Below, piece after piece: positions 1 through 6,920 of a stretch of DNA of 64,000 bases. Source of the DNA: Sediminitomix flava. Its GTDB lineage: Bacteria; Bacteroidota; Bacteroidia; Cytophagales; Flammeovirgaceae. Below the pieces are notes generated by a model. The model was not told where the DNA came from. It was given only the letters and a program-made list of their open reading frames with translations, and searched no databases. The translations under genes and the position numbers were made by a program. How positions within the stretch are numbered: position 1 is the first letter of the stretch; every line of letters starts with the position of its first letter. The stretch is taken from assembly GCF_003149185.1 (NCBI RefSeq), contig NZ_QGDO01000002.1, positions 930,001-994,000 of the forward strand, in the 5' to 3' direction.

Positions 1-162
1 GGTGGAGTAATCGGTACATTCACTCTAAATGTTGATGGAAAAGAGATTTCTTACACTGAATCAAAACGATACGGTGATGAAAGCTATTACGACTTCCAAA
101 TCAAGTTCCCTCATGAAGCTTCGCAATGGGGAGATATGTATTACCGTCTAACCAAAAAATAG
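1..162 (+). CDS. C-terminal end of an unidentified protein (partial)
   Basis: The reading frame is open from the first base and ends with TAG at 160-162, giving 53 residues that finish MYYRLTKK. The visible part alternates hydrophobic and polar residues (IGTFTLNVDGKEISYTESK), which suggests beta strands. No family is recognisable from so short a piece. A strong terminator follows about 60 bases later, so this is the end of its transcription unit. The start lies outside the window. Confidence 0.6.
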   Translation, partial: GGVIGTFTLNVDGKEISYTESKRYGDESYYDFQIKFPHEASQWGDMYYRLTKK

Positions 163-221
163 CATCAAAGCCTAAAATCCGATAAGACTCATTTCAATTG
201 AGTTTTACATATAATATACTT

Positions 222-265
222 AAGCCTTCACTATCCCAATCATTGTGGAAAGTGAAGGCTTTTTT
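222..265 (+). terminator. Rho-independent terminator
   Basis: An 11-bp perfect stem (AAGCCTTCACT at 222-232 pairing with 251-261) is followed by a T run. It closes the partial gene at the window start. Confidence 0.85.
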
Positions 266-425
266 AAATAAAAGTAGTTTCTCCTCATTCTACTTATCCA
301 AAAAAATCCCTAAATTATTAAACCTATTCCCTTATGATTTTTCTCTCTCTTAACTTTTGAAGCATAAGGAATAGTCACTTGAAATTTTTCAAGTTCTATT
401 TTTTACCAAAAACTAATTATTAAAA

Positions 426-608
426 ATGTATTATTATCCACACACACCCGCATTCAAAGGAATGTGGTTTCCTATCACCGTATTTGTCATATCATTTATG
501 ATTACAGCTTTAGCTCTCACATTTGGAGTAAAACCAAAAGTTGATAAACCCAAGCGATTATTAGCAAATACGACGGTTACGCTTTCTTTAGAAAACACGA
601 ATTCTTAA
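426..608 (+). CDS. small single-pass membrane protein, unknown
   Basis: This encodes 60 residues. A short Tyr/His-rich head (MYYYPHTP) is followed by one hydrophobic segment at about residues 14-34 and a Lys-rich stretch (KPKVDKPKR), then a polar tail. The Lys-rich part after the segment suggests that the C-terminus lies in the cytoplasm. Its own terminator lies right behind it, and the upstream gene also has one, so it appears to be a separate small transcription unit. No family is recognised. The stand-alone layout and clear TM pattern support a real gene, but nothing shows its function. Confidence 0.55.
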   Translation: MYYYPHTPAFKGMWFPITVFVISFMITALALTFGVKPKVDKPKRLLANTTVTLSLENTNS

Positions 609-615
609 CTATAAT

Positions 616-649
616 AAAACCCCATAGTAGCTAATACTGTGGGGTTTTT
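616..649 (+). terminator. Rho-independent terminator
   Basis: The outer stem AAAACCCCA (616-624) pairs with TGGGGTTTT (640-648), an inner AGTA/TACT extension adds to it, and a T run follows. It lies directly behind the small membrane protein gene. The oppositely oriented gene on the other side ends at 670. Confidence 0.8.
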
Positions 650-669
650 CATTTCTTATAAACTCACAA

Positions 670-1116
670 TTAATTTAGACTTCCTTCTAATTCATATTGA
701 GATAAGTCATTTATGATCTGCACTTTAGCTCCCCAAGTCTTTCTAAGGTCATTGAAAAAAATATGATCACCACCTTCTTCAACGGTAACTGGAATACTAA
801 TCGTTGAGTAATCTTCTAGAGATAGAATCACATAACTATCAACCCAATCAGATTCACTTTTTTGAAAATCTACTTCAACTATTTGTTCATAAGGAATTAT
901 GATAACAGGCTCTTCTAATAGATTACTAAAAACTACTACTTTTTCATCTGTGAAAAAGTATACACCTTCTTCAATATCAAAAGCTGCATCTGAATACCAG
1001 TAATGAATATGGTCGGTCGGTTCAACAAGCTGATTTTCTTCTATAAAATCAATATAATTTTGACTCAACTCATTCCCTGAAAGTATAGTAGTTTCAGTAG
1101 TAAAGGAACCTATCAC
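670..1116 (-). CDS. C-terminal part of a split membrane protein (PH-like domain)
   Basis: As read, this is a 148-residue frame whose first codon (GTG, read MIGSFTTETT) sits in the middle of what looks like a transmembrane helix. Upstream in the same frame the sequence continues as LSFVLIILIVIGSF, a good helix without a start codon. The rest alternates beta-like stretches (VYFFTDEKVVVFSNLL, IIIPYEQIVEVDFQ) as seen in bacterial PH-like domains. It most likely belongs to one 301-residue protein with the frame at 1094-1576, separated from it by a single extra base in the T7 run at 1142-1148. No specific family is recognised. Confidence 0.5.
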   Translation of the reverse strand: MIGSFTTETTILSGNELSQNYIDFIEENQLVEPTDHIHYWYSDAAFDIEEGVYFFTDEKVVVFSNLLEEPVIIIPYEQIVEVDFQKSESDWVDSYVILSLEDYSTISIPVTVEEGGDHIFFNDLRKTWGAKVQIINDLSQYELEGSLN

Positions 1117-1576
1117 GATTAGAATAATTAATACAAAACTTAAAAAAACCTAAGACCCCATATCCTAAATAAGTCTTTAATCCTTTAGGTTGATCTGGAT
1201 CAATTTCGCCAATCTCTACTTGATGCTTATAATATTTAAAACAAGCTATCATCCCTTTAAAATATAGAATTCCGAAGATGATACGACCAATACCACCGGA
1301 AAGCTGTCCATCAACGATATTGATAAAAACACTAAGCAAGAAATAAACAAATAATGCAACTGATGCAAAACGTTTCTTTCGATATACCCCTAGTGCTAAA
1401 AAACCAAGTATAAAAGCATCAAAGAAATTATATGTACTCAAACCCAATTTCTGAGCTACATTTTCATTTAACATCGACATTACCGTCAATATTATTGTAA
1501 TCACCATTGAAAATAATGCAGCACCCCAAGCTGTCTTAATATTTTTTTCAACCTTCTTTAATTCTTCTTGCCTCAT
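1094..1576 (-). CDS. N-terminal part of a split multi-pass membrane protein
   Basis: This 160-residue frame starts MRQEELKKVEKNIK and has about four hydrophobic segments (near residues 15-35, 48-64, 73-88 and 95-110). It then goes out of frame: the last residues (KFCINYSNRDRFLYY) are read from the wrong frame after the T7 run at 1142-1148. Removing one T joins it to the downstream frame and completes a final TM helix, giving a 301-residue protein with a membrane N-half and a soluble PH-like C-half. The start codon ATG is at 1574-1576. The function is unknown. Decay, slippage and assembly error are all possible. Confidence 0.55.
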   Translation of the reverse strand: MRQEELKKVEKNIKTAWGAALFSMVITIILTVMSMLNENVAQKLGLSTYNFFDAFILGFLALGVYRKKRFASVALFVYFLLSVFINIVDGQLSGGIGRIIFGILYFKGMIACFKYYKHQVEIGEIDPDQPKGLKTYLGYGVLGFFKFCINYSNRDRFLYY

Positions 1577-1702
1577 AAAAAATCTATTTCTCCAATTATT
1601 AAAAAATGTATTTTTTGAAGTTTCAAATTAAATAATAAATTGGATTTATACAGTCGAAAAATCGATTATTAAACGCCAATACCTCAAAGCCAAATAGATT
1701 CT

Positions 1703-2623
1703 TTGAAACACTTTAAAACCATATCAGCATATTGTAAAGCCATTGGTATTTCAGAGCCATTACATCCGCATTTTGACATTCGAAGTTTTGAAGAAAATAT
1801 GGGAAAGGTCATCTCGAATATGCCTCCTTTCCGACATGAGTTCTATTCGATAGCGATCAAAGCCAATGGTGAAGGAAAGGCTATTACAGGACACAATACT
1901 GATTTCCCCGAAGGTGTAACCGTATTTTTTAATTCTCCATTTCAGATTACCTCTTGGGATATTGTTCCCAATTGGACAGGCTTTTACATTATGATTTCTC
2001 AGGATTTCTTGGCTTCATCTCATCATTTTGAGAAATTATTGGACGAGTTTCCTTTTCTAAAAATTGATGAATCAATTCCTTTTGAGATTGATCCTAAAGA
2101 CTTACCCGAGATTTTAGCCATTTACAAACGGATAAAGGAAGAATATACAAGCGACAAAGCTGACAAATTTCAGTTTATCGAAGTTTACGTCTTGTTACTA
2201 CTCAACCAAGTGAAGCGGTTATTCAACAAGCAAGTTGATGCTAATCTTGCCTCTAAACAGATTCGTACGGCTGATTTGAAAATGCTTTCTCGTTTTCAGA
2301 AACTAATCAAAACAAGTTTCTATCCCGACACAGAACTCCTAGCAGATGTAAATTTACATTCGCCGTCTTATTATGCCGAAATCTTGAGTGTTCATCCTAA
2401 TCATCTAAACGCTGTTGTCAAATCGATTACAGGGCATACCGCATTACGCCACATCCATAATCATATTTTAAAACTCGCAAAAGCAGAATTGGCTCAGACC
2501 AACGACAGTGTAAAAGAAATTGCATATAGGTTATATTTCGACACGCCAAACCGTTTCAGTTCTTTCTTCAAAAAATACACTGAAAAGACTCCTCTAGCCT
2601 ACCGAAAATCAAAACAGCTTTGA
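1703..2623 (+). CDS. AraC-family transcriptional regulator
   Basis: This is a 306-residue cytoplasmic regulator. The C-terminal ~100 residues hold two helix-turn-helix motifs typical of AraC/XylS proteins (HPNHLNAVVKSITGHTALRHIHNHI, then SVKEIAYRLYFDTPNRFSSFFKKYTEKTPLAYRK). The N-terminal ~190 residues are a probable cupin-like sensing domain. The only usable start in the open frame (stop at 1670) is TTG at 1703. Residues after it (KHFKTISAYCKAIGISEP) fit the usual family opening, so TTG is preferred over the internal ATG at residue 33. It lies upstream of the SnoaL/hydrolase genes, whose promoter carries an AraC-like 21-bp direct repeat, so it is a candidate regulator of them. Confidence 0.9.
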   Translation: MKHFKTISAYCKAIGISEPLHPHFDIRSFEENMGKVISNMPPFRHEFYSIAIKANGEGKAITGHNTDFPEGVTVFFNSPFQITSWDIVPNWTGFYIMISQDFLASSHHFEKLLDEFPFLKIDESIPFEIDPKDLPEILAIYKRIKEEYTSDKADKFQFIEVYVLLLLNQVKRLFNKQVDANLASKQIRTADLKMLSRFQKLIKTSFYPDTELLADVNLHSPSYYAEILSVHPNHLNAVVKSITGHTALRHIHNHILKLAKAELAQTNDSVKEIAYRLYFDTPNRFSSFFKKYTEKTPLAYRKSKQL

Positions 2624-2729
2624 TTTGAATACTTGCTCCTTTGTTTTTAAACCTTCTTTCCTTTTCAAACTTCAGAACTTTGCTTTTGTACAAATCCTTC
2701 AAGGAAATTGTTGATAAGTAAAAGTTTTG

Positions 2730-4151
2730 ATGAAAATGAAAGATAAAGCAAATAAAACATCGAATATATTGTCGAAAATAGGAATGGTCACATTGAGTAT
2801 TTCACTTATTATCTTCCTGTTTTCCTTTATCCCAAAACAAGAAACACCTAGCAAATCAATCTCAAATAATGATGTTGAAAGCTTTTTGTATGAGTGGTTT
2901 GCCAATTTTGATCATCACCCCGATGTAAATGAATTTTTAGAACACATCGCAGAACCTGTAGATATGGCATATCCCGATTTCCCTATTCGTTCAAAAGATG
3001 ATTTTAAAAATTGGTACAATCAGATATGGGAAAGTATTACTTGGAATAGACATGCACTCCAAAATGTGGAAATTATAACTAAGGATGATACAAATTGGCA
3101 ATTAAGTTATGATATCATTTGGAAGGCTGTAAACAATGAAGGAGATAGCATACAAATGTATATTCATCAAGATGCTTCGATCAAAGAAAATAATGGCATT
3201 CTTCAATTCACGAAACTAAGAGCCTACGAAAGAAATATAGAGCATCAAGAAACACACTTGACTGCACTGATGAAGGCTGCAGGATATGGAGAGGTTTCTA
3301 AAGTCAAAAACTTACTGAATAATGGTGCGAACCTTTTTACCATTGACCCCATCACAGGAACAAGCGTTGTTCACTTTGCAGCACAAGGGGGAAATGTAGA
3401 AGTCATGAAAATATTGGTAGAAAATGGAGCAGAATCTATCATCAACCTTCAAGCTGCAAGCAACGGATTCACCCCTCTTATGGTTGCTACATGGTATCAG
3501 AACCCAGAAATGATTCAGTACCTACTCACACTAGATCACATTAACCCTCTCATAAAGGATCATTATGGAAGAATAGCAGCAGATTTCCCTGTAGTTGCAA
3601 AAGGCTATGACGAACTTCACCCTATTGACCAAAAGATCAAAAGTATTTTCAAGGAATATTTCGAGAAAAGAGATCAATACATAGCTGATAAATTTGAAGC
3701 GGATGGATTTACACCCAAACGACTACCAGAAGATGTAAACATCCGAATTCCTAATGGAAACAAAGGAAATGATTATCATACAGCAGCACTTGTAGCGGCA
3801 AGAGATAACCATCTAGAGCTTTTCGAGAAACTAGTCATAGATGGAGCAGATTTGACTTTAGAAGGCGAACCGATGAAAGCCGTAGTGACTCACAAAGCTG
3901 CCTACAGAGGAAATCCCGAAATTATGCGATTGATTGTATTCCATCCCGATTTCGATAAAATCAAAAATGCACAAGGCCCTACAAATGGCTATACACCTCT
4001 TCACGATGCTATCTGGCACGGACATACTGAAACAGCTAAAATCTTAATCGATGCAGGAGTGGATACAACGCTTAGAGCATGGGATGGAATGACACCTCTA
4101 GAGTTGGCTAAAAAATTAGATTATCAAGATATTATTCAGCTTTTCGAATAA
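2730..4151 (+). CDS. membrane-anchored SnoaL-like/ankyrin-repeat protein
   Basis: About 473 residues. An N-terminal signal anchor (residues ~18-38, GMVTLSISLIIFLFSFIP) is followed by an NTF2/SnoaL-like domain at ~45-165 (DVESFLYEWFANFDHHPDVNEFLEHI, later YDIIWKAV). From ~175 to the end are ankyrin-type repeats (HLTALMKAAGYGEVSKVKNLLNNGA, GFTPLMVATWYQNPEMIQYLL, GYTPLHDAIWHGHTETAKILIDAGVD). The anchor and topology place the repeats outside the inner membrane. ATG at 2730 is chosen over TTG at 2727. A near-consensus -7 box GAACTTTG (2675-2682) lies upstream. The domain pairing is unusual; a binding role is inferred. Confidence 0.8.
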   Translation: MKMKDKANKTSNILSKIGMVTLSISLIIFLFSFIPKQETPSKSISNNDVESFLYEWFANFDHHPDVNEFLEHIAEPVDMAYPDFPIRSKDDFKNWYNQIWESITWNRHALQNVEIITKDDTNWQLSYDIIWKAVNNEGDSIQMYIHQDASIKENNGILQFTKLRAYERNIEHQETHLTALMKAAGYGEVSKVKNLLNNGANLFTIDPITGTSVVHFAAQGGNVEVMKILVENGAESIINLQAASNGFTPLMVATWYQNPEMIQYLLTLDHINPLIKDHYGRIAADFPVVAKGYDELHPIDQKIKSIFKEYFEKRDQYIADKFEADGFTPKRLPEDVNIRIPNGNKGNDYHTAALVAARDNHLELFEKLVIDGADLTLEGEPMKAVVTHKAAYRGNPEIMRLIVFHPDFDKIKNAQGPTNGYTPLHDAIWHGHTETAKILIDAGVDTTLRAWDGMTPLELAKKLDYQDIIQLFE

Positions 4152-4184
4152 GATAACTCTAGTCTATAAATGACTTTAAGATTG

Positions 4185-4238
4185 AAACAGTTCTTCAGCC
4201 TAAATACTCATATTTTCGGGTCTGAAGAACTGTTTTTT
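4185..4238 (+). terminator. Rho-independent terminator
   Basis: A 14-bp perfect stem, AAACAGTTCTTCAG (4185-4198) with its complement at 4222-4235, is followed by T6. It ends the ankyrin gene unit and separates it from the SnoaL operon. Confidence 0.9.
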
Positions 4239-4365
4239 GTTTCTACTTTCATTTATAAACTCTTAGAATCCTTAATTGCCCACTGTAAATGTAAAGGGTA
4301 AATTCACTCAAATTCCTTCATAGACTCGCTACACCGTTCTCAAATACGCCTCAAAATTATCAAAT

Positions 4366-4430
4366 CTTTGAAATCTGTACTTCATGCTTTGAAATCATAA
4401 ATCTATTCCATCTTAAACCGCTGATATTTG
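4366..4430 (+). promoter_or_regulatory. candidate AraC-type operator and -7 box for the SnoaL/hydrolase operon
   Basis: The decamer CTTTGAAATC occurs exactly twice, at 4366-4375 and 4387-4396, a 21-bp spacing typical of tandem AraC half-sites. A near-consensus Bacteroidota -7 box, GATATTTG, lies at 4423-4430 (TAnnTTTG with one change), predicting a start near 4437. The repeats would then lie at about -71 to -41. The AraC gene itself begins with CTTTGAAAC at 1701-1709. The role is inferred from geometry only. Confidence 0.45.
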
Positions 4431-4475
4431 TAACGTAATCAAAAGGAAATAAATCAACGGTTTTTCAATACGATC

Positions 4476-5006
4476 ATGATGAAATTAGTCAATGCACTCG
4501 CAGTCATTGTTTTATTACTCAGTGCTTGTGAGCAAAAAACATCAGATTCAAATCATATAGAAGAAATGGAAGCAATCAAAGAAACACTCTCAACACTGTT
4601 TGTCGCCACTGACCAAAGAGATTGGGATAAAGTAGAAAGCACATTTTCAGAAGAAGTAATACTTGATTATTCAAGTATGAGTGGGCAAGAAGCTTCTACA
4701 CTTAGCCCAAAACAAATCATAGAGGGATGGAAAACAATTCTTCCTGGTTTTACAACCACACATCATCAACTAGGCAACTTCATTCTTTCGGATGTAACCG
4801 CTGAAAAGGCTCATGCATTTTGCTATGGTACTGCTACACACTATTTGGAGCACGAAGGGGGAAATGTCTGGATTGTTGTGGGTTCTTATGACTTTGACCT
4901 TGAGAAAAAAGATGAAAAATGGACTGTTTCTAAGATGACGTTCAATTTCAAATACCAAGACGGAAACACTAAACTTCCCGAAGCAGCCATGAATGGTTTG
5001 AAATAA
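4476..5006 (+). CDS. SnoaL-like (NTF2-fold) lipoprotein
   Basis: This is a 176-residue protein with a lipoprotein signal (hydrophobic ALAVIVLLLSAC, lipobox cysteine at residue 18), so it is anchored to a membrane. The mature part fits a SnoaL-like domain: an N-terminal helix (EAIKETLSTLFVATDQRDWDKVESTF), a mid-region GWKTILPGF, and closing strands (YDFDLEKKDEKWTVSKMTFNFKYQDG). Such folds bind small hydrophobic ligands or act as cyclases or dehydratases, and no catalytic residue can be named here. It opens a three-gene operon (28- and 24-base gaps) with another SnoaL protein and an alpha/beta hydrolase. An alternative start one codon later at 4479 is equally good. Confidence 0.85.
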   Translation: MMKLVNALAVIVLLLSACEQKTSDSNHIEEMEAIKETLSTLFVATDQRDWDKVESTFSEEVILDYSSMSGQEASTLSPKQIIEGWKTILPGFTTTHHQLGNFILSDVTAEKAHAFCYGTATHYLEHEGGNVWIVVGSYDFDLEKKDEKWTVSKMTFNFKYQDGNTKLPEAAMNGLK

Positions 5007-5034
5007 ACCTATCCACTCACAAATACCTTAAATA

Positions 5035-5460
5035 ATGAACACTGCACAAAGAAATAAAGAATGCACCTTAGCTTTTCTGAAAGCCTTAGAAGAAATGAAT
5101 GCCCAAAAAGTAGCTGATTTATTTGCTGAAAATGGGAAGCACATCAACCCTTATGCCTCGGGTTTATTTTCTGAAGGAGCCGAAGGTAAAGATGCCATCA
5201 AAGCTTATTGGGAGCCTGTATTTCCAAATTTTGAGAAGATGGAATTTCCGGTAGAAGAAATCTATGCAATGGAAGACCCATCTATTGTTTTTACAAAGTT
5301 TAAAGGCAGAATCAAATTACCGAATGACGCGGGTTGGTATGAAAACGATTACTACGCTACCTTCAAATTTGATGAAGAAGGTAAGATCACAGAATATGTA
5401 GAAATTTTCAATCCGATCACTGCCGCAAGAGGTTTCGGACTTCTAGATCAAATCAAATAA
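5035..5460 (+). CDS. SnoaL/PhzA-PhzB-like NTF2-fold protein
   Basis: This is a 141-residue soluble protein with the NTF2 fold pattern: helix (CTLAFLKALEEMNAQKVADLFAENGKHINPYASG), GKDAIKAYWEPVFPNFEKM, then strands (YYATFKFDEEGKITEYVEIFNP). The ending resembles the PhzA/PhzB-like branch of SnoaL proteins. It sits between a SnoaL lipoprotein and an alpha/beta hydrolase with short gaps, so the three probably act on one small molecule, or respond together to one. The substrate cannot be read from the sequence. Family confidence is high and functional confidence is low. Confidence 0.85.
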   Translation: MNTAQRNKECTLAFLKALEEMNAQKVADLFAENGKHINPYASGLFSEGAEGKDAIKAYWEPVFPNFEKMEFPVEEIYAMEDPSIVFTKFKGRIKLPNDAGWYENDYYATFKFDEEGKITEYVEIFNPITAARGFGLLDQIK

Positions 5461-5484
5461 TAGATACTAAAAACATATAAAATC

Positions 5485-6393
5485 ATGAAAAAGATAAACT
5501 TTAAAAGCGAAGGATTAGACTTAGTAGGAAACCTTTTTTATCCAGCCAATTATAAAGAAGGAGATGTTTTACCTACAATTATATCTGTCGGAAGTTGGAC
5601 AACGGTCAAAGAACAGATGGCGGGGCTTTATGCTGAAAAATTAGCCGAAAAAGGATTTATCACTTTAGCTTTTGACTTCAGAAATTATGGAGAGAGTGAA
5701 GGTGAACCACGTTTTTGGGAAAACCCAAGCATGAAAGTAGAAGATATCAAAAATGCAGTAACCTACCTTCAATCGTTGCCTGAAGTAGACAGTGAAAAAA
5801 TTGGGATTTTCGCAGTTTGTGCAGGATCAATGTATTCTTTGATGGCTGCAGCAGATGACAATCGTATCAAATCTGTAGTAACGGCAGCTTCTTGGTTACA
5901 TGATGCCGAGGCTGTTAAATTATTCTATGGAGGAGAAGAAGGAGTTAACGAAAAAATAGAAGCGGCAAGAAAAGCGAAAAAGACTTTCGCACAAGATGGT
6001 GTAGTGGAGTATATCGAGACAATTTCAACCACAAATACAAGTGCAGCCATGTATGGCGAATATGATTACTACCTAAACCCAGAAAGAGGCGGGGTAAAAG
6101 AGTGGAGTAACGATAAGTTTGCGGTGATGAGTTGGGAAGATTGGTTGACTTTAGACCCTATGCCATATGCACCTAAGCTACAAGCTCCAACCCTAATGAT
6201 TCATTCTGATGGATGCGTACTTCCTCAATACACCAAAAATTTCTTTGAAGGAATCAGCTCAGAAAATAAACGTTTGGATTGGCTAGATACAGAATTGCCT
6301 TCACCAATGCATCAGTTCAATTTCTATGACCAAGACGCAGAAGTAACTTTGGCAGTTGATAAAGCAAATACTTGGTTTAAAGAGACACTTTAA
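5485..6393 (+). CDS. alpha/beta hydrolase (YcjY/dienelactone-hydrolase-like, Cys at the nucleophile position)
   Basis: This is a 302-residue cytoplasmic alpha/beta-hydrolase. The N-terminal strands and oxyanion region read TIISVGSWTTVKEQMAGLYAE, followed by LAFDFRNYGESEGEPR. The nucleophile elbow is GIFAVCAGSMYS, with Cys112 where most esterases have Ser, as in dienelactone hydrolases and YcjY-like proteins. The likely acid is in IHSDGCVLPQY (Asp242) and the likely base is His276 (PMHQFNFY). It is the third gene of the SnoaL operon. A hydrolytic or C-C-bond-cleaving role on a small ketone or lactone is possible, but the substrate is unknown. Confidence 0.88.
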   Translation: MKKINFKSEGLDLVGNLFYPANYKEGDVLPTIISVGSWTTVKEQMAGLYAEKLAEKGFITLAFDFRNYGESEGEPRFWENPSMKVEDIKNAVTYLQSLPEVDSEKIGIFAVCAGSMYSLMAAADDNRIKSVVTAASWLHDAEAVKLFYGGEEGVNEKIEAARKAKKTFAQDGVVEYIETISTTNTSAAMYGEYDYYLNPERGGVKEWSNDKFAVMSWEDWLTLDPMPYAPKLQAPTLMIHSDGCVLPQYTKNFFEGISSENKRLDWLDTELPSPMHQFNFYDQDAEVTLAVDKANTWFKETL

Positions 6394-6502
6394 TAAAAAC
6401 CTCAGATTAGTTTAATACGTCCGAAACGAACAATCCGTTGATTCTAGCTTGTTTTTCAATTAAATTTGAAGAATTGATAAGAACAGATAATTGATATAAA
6501 AG

Positions 6503-6871
6503 ATGTTGATTAGTTCAGAAGAAGGATTGAAAAAATTGGTGGTTATCGGAGACCGTGTGTTGATAAAGCCAACGCAGAGTTCACAAACCAAAAGCGGATT
6601 GTACCTTCCTCCTAGTGTAAAAGAAAATGAGAAAGTGCAGTCGGGCTACGTGATCAAGACCGGTCCAGGGTATATGATTCCTGCAGCAGGGGATGATTAT
6701 GATGAGCCTTGGAAAGACAATGAAAAAGCAAAGTATATGCCTTTGCAAGTGAAAGAAGGTGATTTGGCTTTATTCTTACAAAAGAATGCTATTGAGGTTA
6801 AATACGGAGAGGAAAAATACTTTATCGTTCCTCAACATTCAATCTTGATGGTTGAAAGAGACGAATTCTAA
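6503..6871 (+). CDS. GroES-like co-chaperonin (divergent, orphan)
   Basis: This is a 122-residue protein with the Cpn10 pattern: GDRVLIKPTQSSQTKSGLYLPPS (GDRVLIKP strand and a mobile-loop-like segment), GYVIKTGPGY, VKEGDLALFL, and a final YFIVPQHSILMVER matching the usual LI-EDDILA end. Unlike GroES (about 95 residues) it has an acidic/polar insert (AAGDDYDEPWKDNEKAKYMP, about residues 58-78) where the roof region would be. No GroEL gene is adjacent. It may be a second co-chaperonin-like protein rather than the housekeeping GroES. ATG at 6503 is chosen. A strong terminator follows. Confidence 0.8.
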   Translation: MLISSEEGLKKLVVIGDRVLIKPTQSSQTKSGLYLPPSVKENEKVQSGYVIKTGPGYMIPAAGDDYDEPWKDNEKAKYMPLQVKEGDLALFLQKNAIEVKYGEEKYFIVPQHSILMVERDEF

Positions 6872-6873
6872 AC

Positions 6874-6914
6874 AAAAGCCCTTGAAGATGATACGATACT
6901 TCAAGGGCTTTTTT
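6874..6914. terminator. bidirectional terminator between convergent genes
   Basis: A 14-bp perfect stem AAAAGCCCTTGAAG (6874-6887) pairs with 6899-6912 and is followed by further Ts. A-runs on the left make it work in both directions, serving the GroES-like gene (plus) and the GH43 gene (minus). Confidence 0.88.
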
Positions 6915-6920
6915 AATTTT

